DNA from: Mycobacterium sp. SMC-4
GTDB lineage: Bacteria; Actinomycetota; Actinomycetes; Mycobacteriales; Mycobacteriaceae
Length of the DNA: 64,000 nt
Reading direction: 5' to 3'
NCBI RefSeq assembly: GCF_025263265.1
Contig: NZ_CP079872.1
Span: forward strand, 6,119-70,118
Shown: positions 35,781 to 42,907 of the stretch, in pieces
Numbering within the stretch: position 1 is the stretch's first letter
Layout: each line of letters starts with the position of its first letter
Program-made: the position numbers and the translations under genes
Notes under the pieces: model-generated
What the model was told of the DNA's origin: nothing
Database searches by the model: none
The model's input: the letters and a program-made list of their open reading frames with translations, nothing else

Positions 35781-36929
35781 CTAGACAACCTCCCTGGCCC
35801 GCAGCAGATTTCCGACGGCATCGAACTTCATCGCGGTGGCTGAGGTCGCCAGCGGCGAGTAGTAGTCATTGGTGGCCTCCAGCACCGCCACCCCGGCGAA
35901 ACCGGAGCTCCCCAACAGTGGAGCGCAGTTGGCGCCGGGCATGTCCACCACGATCACCCAATGGTCATCAGCGCGGGGTTGACCCTCCATCGGCGGTGAC
36001 CACAGGGAGCGGCTGCGCCACTGCTCGCCGAAGCGTTCCATGAACTCCCCTACATCGCTGTAGATCATCCGCGCCGGCCCGCACGCATCGACCAACTCAG
36101 GGTCAGCAATGTGCGGCCACCACTTGGCCCAATCCCAGGCCGCTGGGTCATCGGTAATGACCGCCAGGCGCACCACGTCGGGACCGTGAAACACGCACAA
36201 TTGGCAGACCAGTGCCCGCAACGTGCCCTGCACCAGCGGCCGTTGGTCCTCCTCGGCAAAGAAGGCCCACCCGATCTGGTCGAAAAGATGCAGCGGACGG
36301 CCAACATCGTGCACAACGTTCTGTTCCAACAAGAAATCTCGCGCAGCAATCGCCGTCGAGGTTTCTCGGTACTCCGGCGGCGGAACCTTCTGCGGCGGGT
36401 TGATGATGGTGTTGAGCCCGGTCATACCCCGCCCGATCCGCACATGGCCGAAGTTCCGGTCGGTGGGACGTCTCTCCCACATGCGCCCGGTGCCCACCAC
36501 AGTAAGCAGTGACCCGTTGCACGGGTCGGGATGGTGGTAGGAGATTTCTGCAGCCTGCTCCTTGGCTCCGACTGCCACCTCGTCGCGCAATTCATCCAAA
36601 TTGCGTAGATAGTCCACCCTGGTCTGGTTGAGCGCGGCCGGCTTGGTCTTCTCATTCGCCCCGCTACCTCGATTACGCATCATCATCAACAGCGAGAACG
36701 CCATGAGCGGCATGAAGATCATGCCGCCCAATCCGATCGAGCGGGCACCGGTGCGAATCATGATGACCAGCAACACGATCACCGCGACGACAAAGACCAG
36801 CACCCACACCCAGACCGGCGGTCGAGGCTGCGGCGGCCGGGAGATTTCCCCGATCTCGGGCATCGTAACGGTACGTGTCGGCAGCATCGGTGCCGGCGGT
36901 TTCTCCTTGTCGAAACCCTTCTTTGTCAT
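35781..36929 (-). CDS. eccCa: EccCa, membrane/stalk half of split EccC
   Basis: 382 aa from ATG at 36929, overlapping the eccB stop. After a basic/proline-rich N-terminus come two adjacent membrane helices (about residues 40-60 and 66-85, VWVWVLVFVVAVIVLLVIMI and GMIFMPLMAFSLLMMM). A cytosolic domain (about 100-380) with the EccC 'HPDP' and 'VRIGRGMTGL' features corresponds to the stalk/DUF region. It ends LLRAREVV* before any ATPase motif. Together with EccCb it makes a full-length EccC of about 1380 residues. Confidence 0.92.
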   Translation of the reverse strand: MTKKGFDKEKPPAPMLPTRTVTMPEIGEISRPPQPRPPVWVWVLVFVVAVIVLLVIMIRTGARSIGLGGMIFMPLMAFSLLMMMRNRGSGANEKTKPAALNQTRVDYLRNLDELRDEVAVGAKEQAAEISYHHPDPCNGSLLTVVGTGRMWERRPTDRNFGHVRIGRGMTGLNTIINPPQKVPPPEYRETSTAIAARDFLLEQNVVHDVGRPLHLFDQIGWAFFAEEDQRPLVQGTLRALVCQLCVFHGPDVVRLAVITDDPAAWDWAKWWPHIADPELVDACGPARMIYSDVGEFMERFGEQWRSRSLWSPPMEGQPRADDHWVIVVDMPGANCAPLLGSSGFAGVAVLEATNDYYSPLATSATAMKFDAVGNLLRAREVV

Positions 36930-38473
36930 TGCCCTGCGCCTTTCTCCCGCATCGGTGCGGCTGCTGGGTTGGCCGCCAACGTGTCGTGCTCGACCATCGC
37001 GGCTTGCCGCGACAACGCTGGTCCCGCCGGAAGCCAGCGAACCACCGCCCACGGGGCGGGGGTGGGCGTCGAGTCCTTGATGCCCAACGCCGAACGCGGA
37101 TCTTGTTGTTTATCTGAGGTCTCGATACCGAAGCGCACCCCGCTCTGGCCGATCCACCACAGCGACTCACTGCGCTTGGAGTCCGGTTCGACACCGGTGA
37201 CCTGAACGAAGTTCGCGCTTTGCCGCCCCAGGTACACCTCGTCGGCGGACTGTTGGCCCGATCGCGCCGAGACCATCTTGATCACTCGCGACTCATCGCC
37301 TTGCGGGATCGGCAACCGCCGCCCCGAAACGGTGGTCACCGTGGCCTGCGGTGCCCCGGAATCCTTGCGCCACAGCACGCAGGTGACCGGTTCGGCGGCC
37401 TTGTCCAACAGTTTGATCGGCCCGTTGGGATACATCGTGATGTCGAACCCGACGGCCTGCGGAGCAGCGGTGACCACCGGGGCGGGCACATCGAGAACCT
37501 TGCCTTTCCCCGACACGTTTGCGTTATGCAACATCAGCGCGACGGTTTCGGGAATCAGTTGCAGGCCCGCCGGCAACGCCACGAAGAATTGGTCGGTACC
37601 GGCTGCGGATTGGGACTTGATCACCGATCCCGACACCACCGGCAGCGCCGTCGAGGCGTATCCGACTGGACCGCCTGGCGAGGGGACATCGGGAACTCGC
37701 AGCGGAGCCGTGGGAATCAACGCCTCATACAGCGCCCGTGACATCGGCGTAGGTCGCAGATTGCCCGCCTGCAACCCCAACGCGAGCATGACTGGCTTGT
37801 CGGCCAAGTCGAGCATGGACCGATGCCCGTCGGTCACCAAGAAGTTGTTGCCGCCGTAGGACATCAGCACCGCCTCCGGGGAGTGCATCTCGTGGGCCCA
37901 TTCACCCAACTCCGGCAACCCGGTCAACGCGGTCACCCGAGGAACAACGAGCCTTCCCGGCGTGCCGACGGTGTCGCACAATCCCCACCCGGTCTCGGTC
38001 GGGGTATGCGCCACCAGATCGTTGGGGGCTCCCGCGATCCCGACGGTCGGACCAATCGGGCGCTGCTCGATCTGCGCCATCGGCACCAGCGTCGGGGACG
38101 CGTCCTGGCCGAGGATCAGCCGCGCCGAGGCGAGGTTCAGCGCCGGGTGCATGGTGCCGTTGACATCGACGTAGAGGGCGCCGCTGCCGCGATCAGCCAC
38201 CAGCTTGGCGTTGCCGATTTGCCCGGCCGGACGCAGCCAGGCCAACACGAAGCACACTCCCAGCGCCAAGGCTCCGATCACCACTCCGACTGTGGCCGCC
38301 GCACCGTAGTTCTTCGATGGATCGTGGACCAGCCGAACCGAGTGGCGGGCCACTGCCACCGCCATCCGATGCCACAGAAACCGCCAGGCAGCGACCTGTT
38401 CCAGGGACGCGTACGTCAGACCGGTGCCACCGCGGCGGCGCTCGGCCCGGTGGCTGTTTTCCGACTCCTGCAC
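36926..38473 (-). CDS. eccB: EccB, ESX membrane component
   Basis: 515 aa. A cytosolic basic N-terminus with the EccB signature LTYASLEQVAAWRFLWHRM precedes one membrane helix (about 58-80). The large periplasmic part contains the repeated beta modules of EccB (ADRGSGALYVDVNGTMHPALNLASARLI) and two cysteines (GLCDTVG, VTCVLWR) probably in a disulfide. EccB forms the outer-facing part of the ESX core. It ends in an ATGA overlap with eccCa and begins three bases after the M15-type substrate gene, so substrate and core genes are one transcript. Confidence 0.95.
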   Translation of the reverse strand: MQESENSHRAERRRGGTGLTYASLEQVAAWRFLWHRMAVAVARHSVRLVHDPSKNYGAAATVGVVIGALALGVCFVLAWLRPAGQIGNAKLVADRGSGALYVDVNGTMHPALNLASARLILGQDASPTLVPMAQIEQRPIGPTVGIAGAPNDLVAHTPTETGWGLCDTVGTPGRLVVPRVTALTGLPELGEWAHEMHSPEAVLMSYGGNNFLVTDGHRSMLDLADKPVMLALGLQAGNLRPTPMSRALYEALIPTAPLRVPDVPSPGGPVGYASTALPVVSGSVIKSQSAAGTDQFFVALPAGLQLIPETVALMLHNANVSGKGKVLDVPAPVVTAAPQAVGFDITMYPNGPIKLLDKAAEPVTCVLWRKDSGAPQATVTTVSGRRLPIPQGDESRVIKMVSARSGQQSADEVYLGRQSANFVQVTGVEPDSKRSESLWWIGQSGVRFGIETSDKQQDPRSALGIKDSTPTPAPWAVVRWLPAGPALSRQAAMVEHDTLAANPAAAPMREKGAGQ

Positions 38474-38475
38474 AG

Positions 38476-39558
38476 TTAGAACCCCCCTCCCAAGGACACC
38501 ACATGGACGTGGTCGAAGTGATTCTGGGTCGCGTCGCCACGGTCAGCCATCATCGTGGAGCTGCCGTCGGGCTGGATCGTCTGCTGACGCCAGATGATGT
38601 GATCCAACCCCAGCGGCTTCTGATGACGGATCAGAAAGTTCACCACTCGATTCCCCAGTTCACGGCCCTGGGGGGTATCCCAGTTCGGGATCATCACATC
38701 CAAGGCCAATCCGTTCGGATGCCATTTGAGCGAATCCGGCCGCACCCCACCGATTTCCCTGATCTCGGGAAAAGCGTTCGAGATCGCGCGGTTCATCAAC
38801 TTGGTGTACTTCTGCAGGCCCTTCTCGTCGGCCTTCCCCGCCCCAGCGGTATCCAGGGCTGCGGTCGCGGCCGAGGCGAGTTTGGTGGTGCCGCTGCCGG
38901 TATCGCTGAACTTGGCGGCTTGGGTGAAGGGTGCGGTCAGGCCGGACAAGCCGGACAGTGGGGAGCCGAATCCGGGCATTCCGCCACCACCGGCTGGCAT
39001 CCCACCGCCCATCGGCATCCCGCCGCCCATCGGCATGGCGCCCAGCGGGTTGGCGGGCATCCCCGCCGGCCGGGTCAGGCCAGCGACATCTCCGTACCCG
39101 GCGGCGTTGGCATTCGCGGCCGCGGCATGGGTCCCCGCCTCGCCGCTGCCGGTTTCCACCGTGCCGCGCGTCTCCTCCAACCGGGTCTTGATCGCCGCGA
39201 TCAGCGCTCGCTTGCCCTCCGGAGTGCCGGTGCTCAACCCCAGAGCGTGCACATCGGCCACCGCTTGACCGATGATCGCCTCCATGTTCACCCGGCCCCC
39301 CGCAGCCGAGGCCACCGACGCGTCGAGTTCGGCGCGACCGGTGTCATCGAGGCTGCTCAACGCTGCGGTGGCGTTATTGGCCTGCGAGGCGGCGTCCTGC
39401 TGGCCGTCAGCGGCCTGGCCCTCACCCGGAGTGATCGTCGGCGGCGGCACCGGAGCCAACGGCGGCACCGGCAACAACACCCCGACCCCGGTCCCGAACC
39501 CATCCCGCGCCTGCCCCATCACACCCCCGGCCGCACGCACAAACCCCTCCACCGACAT
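38476..39558 (-). CDS. ESX-associated protein with M15-type peptidase C-terminus
   Basis: 360 aa. Residues 1-216 are almost identical to the next paralogue: a Pro-rich start, a helical region (about 55-135, NNATAALSSLDDTGRAELDASV ...), then a Gly-Met-Pro linker (repeated MGGGMP). From about 245 the C-terminus has the M15/VanY-type zinc peptidase signature: HxxGxAxD (HPNGLALD, His280 and Asp287) and HVH (His350, His352). Such domains cleave peptidoglycan stem peptides. No Sec signal is present, so export by the adjacent ESX core is the likely route. ATGA overlap with the upstream paralogue; the eccB ATG follows two bases after its stop. Confidence 0.82.
   Translation of the reverse strand: MSVEGFVRAAGGVMGQARDGFGTGVGVLLPVPPLAPVPPPTITPGEGQAADGQQDAASQANNATAALSSLDDTGRAELDASVASAAGGRVNMEAIIGQAVADVHALGLSTGTPEGKRALIAAIKTRLEETRGTVETGSGEAGTHAAAANANAAGYGDVAGLTRPAGMPANPLGAMPMGGGMPMGGGMPAGGGGMPGFGSPLSGLSGLTAPFTQAAKFSDTGSGTTKLASAATAALDTAGAGKADEKGLQKYTKLMNRAISNAFPEIREIGGVRPDSLKWHPNGLALDVMIPNWDTPQGRELGNRVVNFLIRHQKPLGLDHIIWRQQTIQPDGSSTMMADRGDATQNHFDHVHVVSLGGGF
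38910..39558. repeat. 649-bp near-identical direct repeat, copy 1
   Basis: Covers codons 1-216 of the M15-type gene. It matches copy 2 (40085-40733) base for base apart from a handful of substitutions. The repeat starts exactly at the ATG and stops at the junction with the variable C-terminal domain, so it is a shared, recently homogenised N-terminal module. Confidence 0.9.
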
Positions 39559-40733
39559 CAGTAACCACCGCCCGCCGAATTCGGGTTGAACTGTGCGACC
39601 TTCGACAGGTTCGAACCGCTGGGATCAACGCCATACCGACTCATCACGTAGTTCATCGAGGCGCAGATATTGGCCACCGGCTCATAGATGTTCGTTGAGG
39701 TCCCCGGCTGATGAAAGCTGGCGAAGGTCTCGGGAATCGTCTGCACGCCGCCACGCGACGACCCCGCCGGGAACCCGTCGGGTCCACTGCCAGACAAGCG
39801 AGTCGCGTTGATGTCGTAGGTGTTCACCGCCAGCGGATTGAAACTGGACTCCCGCGCCGCAGCCGTCATGAGTCCGGTCGTCCACCGGGCCCGCGCCTTT
39901 GGATCATCGACCCCCATGACATCGAGAGCCTCGCTGATGTACTTGCGGTAGGCGTCCTTGCCCATCGGGAAGTCTTGACGGTCATAGCGCACCGCACTCA
40001 GAGGGATCTTCGCCGCCGGCGATACGGCGGCCTTCGGCCGCCCCGCGCCGTCCGAGGCACTACCGCTGCCCCCACCGCTGACGGACTTGGCGGCTTGGGT
40101 GAAGGGTGCGGTCAGGCCGGACAAGCCGGACAGTGGGGAGCCGAATCCGGGCATTCCGCCACCACCGGCTGGCATCCCACCGCCCATCGGCATCCCGCCG
40201 CCCATCGGCATGGCGCCCAGCGGGTTGGCGGGCATCCCCGCCGGCCGGGTCAGGCCAGCGACATCTCCGTACCCGGCGGCGTTGGCATTCGCGGCCGCGG
40301 CATGGGTCCCCGCCTCGCCGCTGCCGGTTTCCACCGTGCCGCGCGTCTCCTCCAACCGAGTCTTGATCGCCGCGATCAGCGCTCGCTTGCCCTCCGGAGT
40401 GCCGGTGCTCAACCCCAGAGCGTGCACATCGGCCACCGCTTGACCGATGATCGCCTCCATATTCACCCGGCCCCCCGCAGCCGAGGCCACCGACGCGTCG
40501 AGGTCGGCGCGACCGGTGTCATCGAGACTGCTCAACGCTGCGGTGGCGTTATTGGCCTGCGAGGCGGCGTCCTGCTGGCCGTCAGCGGCCTGGCCCTCAC
40601 CCGGAGTGATCGTCGGCGGCGGCACCGGAACCAACGGCGGCACCGGCAACAACACCCCGACCCCGGTCCCGAACCCATCCCGCGCCTGCCCCATCACACC
40701 CCCGGCCGCACGCACAAACCCCTCCACCGACAT
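39558..40733 (-). CDS. ESX-associated protein with lytic transglycosylase C-terminus
   Basis: 391 aa. Residues 1-216 match the M15-type paralogue apart from two visible conservative changes (LVPV/LAPV, ADLD/AELD). The C-terminus (about 245-391) resembles a soluble lytic transglycosylase: ARESSFNPLAVN with catalytic Glu295, then DINAT, then GGVQTIPETF (about 328-337), and a final ASMNYVMSRYG helix. It would cut the glycan strand of peptidoglycan. No signal peptide is seen. It lies in the same coupled cluster as the M15-type gene and eccB. Confidence 0.83.
   Translation of the reverse strand: MSVEGFVRAAGGVMGQARDGFGTGVGVLLPVPPLVPVPPPTITPGEGQAADGQQDAASQANNATAALSSLDDTGRADLDASVASAAGGRVNMEAIIGQAVADVHALGLSTGTPEGKRALIAAIKTRLEETRGTVETGSGEAGTHAAAANANAAGYGDVAGLTRPAGMPANPLGAMPMGGGMPMGGGMPAGGGGMPGFGSPLSGLSGLTAPFTQAAKSVSGGGSGSASDGAGRPKAAVSPAAKIPLSAVRYDRQDFPMGKDAYRKYISEALDVMGVDDPKARARWTTGLMTAAARESSFNPLAVNTYDINATRLSGSGPDGFPAGSSRGGVQTIPETFASFHQPGTSTNIYEPVANICASMNYVMSRYGVDPSGSNLSKVAQFNPNSAGGGY
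40085..40733. repeat. 649-bp near-identical direct repeat, copy 2
   Basis: Covers codons 1-216 of the transglycosylase-type gene and lies 1175 bases from copy 1. Recombination between the copies would delete one C-terminal domain and leave a single intact fusion. Confidence 0.9.
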
Positions 40734-40780
40734 GTCAGTGGGCCTTCGGCAGGGTCAGCATTGGTCACACGCCCTCATAC

Positions 40781-42172
40781 TCAGTCAGCGGTGGGCGCCG
40801 AGGTAGGCGACCCCGTCTTGCCAGCTGCGGCAGTCGGATCGAACCATCCCAAGAAATCAGGGCCAGAACTCACACTCTCCAACGGTTGCACCTGCCCGGA
40901 CACCAACACCTTGCCGCTGCCCAACGCCATCACCATGTGGTCCTTCCACATGCCCACATCACCGGCCTTGAGCTGGGTGGGCGGGACCGGTTCGGTCACC
41001 GGCGTGCCCGCCGGCGGCAACGCCACACCAGCGGCCTGCTGCCATGCCTCAGCCACCGGGGTGCCGTTGAGGGCCGCCCGCACCGCCGCCGCACCTTGCG
41101 CTGTGCGAGCTTCGGTCACCGATTCATCAGGCAACTGCACATCGGTGGACTTGGCCGGCGGCTCCAGCGTCTCGGCTTGCTGCCCCGACTGGTCTGCAGC
41201 AGCGGCCTGAGTCTGCGCCGCTTCATCGTCCTCAGCCGCTGCGGCATCGCCCGCGTCCTCGGCAGCCGCATCACCATCAGGACCGCCGTGCTCATCCTTG
41301 AGTTCGGGACCCTCGGCATCGTCTGGGCCATGAGCGTCGTCGTCTTTGAGCTCCAGCGGTTCCACCGGCTCCTGCTCACCAAGACCAGACAAACCCGCCG
41401 CCAACGGCTCAATCAGGCCCGACGGCAACCCACCGCCACCGAAACCGGGGAGCCCACCCCCGCCGCCACCAAAGCCAGGTAAGCCGCCGCCCAGCGGCAT
41501 GCCGCCGCCCATCGGCATACCCATGCCCAGACCCGGTTGACCAAGTATCCCCGCTGGCGTCGTCGCGGCTTCCTCAGCGGAATCATCTTCTACCGCAGCA
41601 TCATTGCCGCTCGCGGCGCCGTGATCGTGCGAGCCTCCCCCATCGACAGGGGTGCCCACACCGCCGTAGTTATTGCCATTCTGTTCAGCCTCAGCAGCCT
41701 TGTCCTCGGAATCCGCAGCGGCCTTCTCGATGATGTCCTTGGCCTCCTCAAGGCGTGTCTTGATGAACTCCATCAACGCCTTCTGGCCCTCCACGGTGTA
41801 CAGCGAACCGTCGGCCTTCATCTCGGTGATCTTGGCGTTCACATCGGCGCGAATATCCTCAAGCTCCTTGCGCCCGGCCTCCCCGGCAGCGGCCACGTCT
41901 TCAACGCTGATCCCGGCGTTGTCGAGTTCGACCAACTGCTCCAGCATCTCGCCCATCCGCCGGGCTTCCTCTTTGGCGGCCTCGGCCGCCGGCCCTTCGG
42001 CCTCCGCTGGCGGCGCTGGCGGAGGCGGCGGGCTATCAGCCCCGCCCGACTGTCCTGGTCCCGAGGAAGCCGGCAACGACGGCACCGTCAGCAACGGACC
42101 GAGCCGGATGATTCCACCGATGGCGTTCGAGATAACCGTCTCGACGGCTTTGCCGACAATGTCCCACGACAT
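40781..42172 (-). CDS. Third paralogue: ESX-associated protein with degenerate NlpC/P60-like C-terminus
   Basis: 463 aa from ATG with GAGGAG upstream. The N-terminus follows the same plan as the two genes downstream: membrane-like start, Pro-rich stretch, helices (about 60-150, including GQKALMEFIKTRLEEAKDIIE versus GKRALIAAIKTRLEETRGTVE), then a GMPMGGGMP-type linker. A highly acidic region follows (about 270-340). The last ~95 residues recall NlpC/P60: AWQQAAGVALPP, LKAGDVGMWKDHMVMALGSGKVL. The His is present (about 412), but no cysteine occurs, so it should be inactive as a peptidase. Possibly a binding or regulatory member of the trio. Confidence 0.75.
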   Translation of the reverse strand: MSWDIVGKAVETVISNAIGGIIRLGPLLTVPSLPASSGPGQSGGADSPPPPPAPPAEAEGPAAEAAKEEARRMGEMLEQLVELDNAGISVEDVAAAGEAGRKELEDIRADVNAKITEMKADGSLYTVEGQKALMEFIKTRLEEAKDIIEKAAADSEDKAAEAEQNGNNYGGVGTPVDGGGSHDHGAASGNDAAVEDDSAEEAATTPAGILGQPGLGMGMPMGGGMPLGGGLPGFGGGGGGLPGFGGGGLPSGLIEPLAAGLSGLGEQEPVEPLELKDDDAHGPDDAEGPELKDEHGGPDGDAAAEDAGDAAAAEDDEAAQTQAAAADQSGQQAETLEPPAKSTDVQLPDESVTEARTAQGAAAVRAALNGTPVAEAWQQAAGVALPPAGTPVTEPVPPTQLKAGDVGMWKDHMVMALGSGKVLVSGQVQPLESVSSGPDFLGWFDPTAAAGKTGSPTSAPTAD

Positions 42173-42189
42173 GCAACTACTCCTCGTAG

Positions 42190-42483
42190 CTAGAAGGCCA
42201 ATGCACGCTCGGCGGCAGCTACCGCGTCAAGCGTCGGATACGTCCCCTCGATACCCAGGTTGGCCAGGTAGCGATCGTGTGCCACCGCGGCCACCTTGCG
42301 GACCCGGTTATTCAGCGTCACCGCATCCCAATTGCGTGCCTCGGGCTTCAAAACCACGCCACACACGAACCCAAGTGCGTTAACTTGCACAAACACGGTG
42401 CGCTTCGCCGAGATCGCCGTTGCTGCAACCCGCGCGGCGAGATCGTCGACCGTCTCAGCTCCTGACGCCTGTTGCTCAGTCAC
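42190..42483 (-). CDS. Small ESX-locus protein, possibly YbaB-like
   Basis: 97 aa from GTG with AAGGGGAA upstream. It has one beta-rich stretch (KRTVFVQVNALGFVCGVVL) followed by helices (NNRVRKVAAVAHDRYLANLG), an arrangement seen in YbaB/EbfC-like small proteins of ESX loci. No tryptophan-X-glycine motif. It is 17 bases before the third hydrolase-like paralogue, so they are co-transcribed. A chaperone for the adjacent substrates is an attractive guess without direct support. Confidence 0.65.
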   Translation of the reverse strand: MTEQQASGAETVDDLAARVAATAISAKRTVFVQVNALGFVCGVVLKPEARNWDAVTLNNRVRKVAAVAHDRYLANLGIEGTYPTLDAVAAAERALAF

Positions 42484-42907
42484 GGTTCCCCTTCCACACC
42501 GACACCCAAGTCACCCGACCCGCGTGTTGATAGACACAATATACATGATGAGTCAGTCCGTGGCGCACTTCGTGAACACTTCAGGCAATTTGCTGCGGGT
42601 TTGGTGTGGTTAGAGGGTCTCAGATCCGGTGTCACCTTCTCATCCGCGCTGTCATTTCATGCTCGGATGTGGCGTTTGCCCAGTTCAGGGGCCGCAGCCT
42701 TTGGTACTGCCTCGAGGAAACGACCCGACTCCGCGACGGAATCCGCATGACAGCACTTGAGGCACATCCACGCAGTCCTGGCCACGACGTCGCGAAGTGA
42801 CGCCCAGCCCGAGCACCTACTGGGTGGCGGGTGCGCTGGGGAAGTACACCGTCCTCGCAGCGTGCCAGTACCCCCTCGGCCGCAATCGGCCATCTCTGGG
42901 AACGGGC
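42484..42907. other. Intergenic gap within the ESX locus, probable promoter
   Basis: About 420 bases. The end next to the downstream gene is AT-rich (ACACAATATACATGATG near 42534) and is the likely promoter for the hydrolase trio and eccB onward. The remainder contains short plus-strand frames rich in Cys, Pro and Arg that have neither start signals nor a recognisable family; I regard them as non-coding or relic. Confidence 0.45.
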
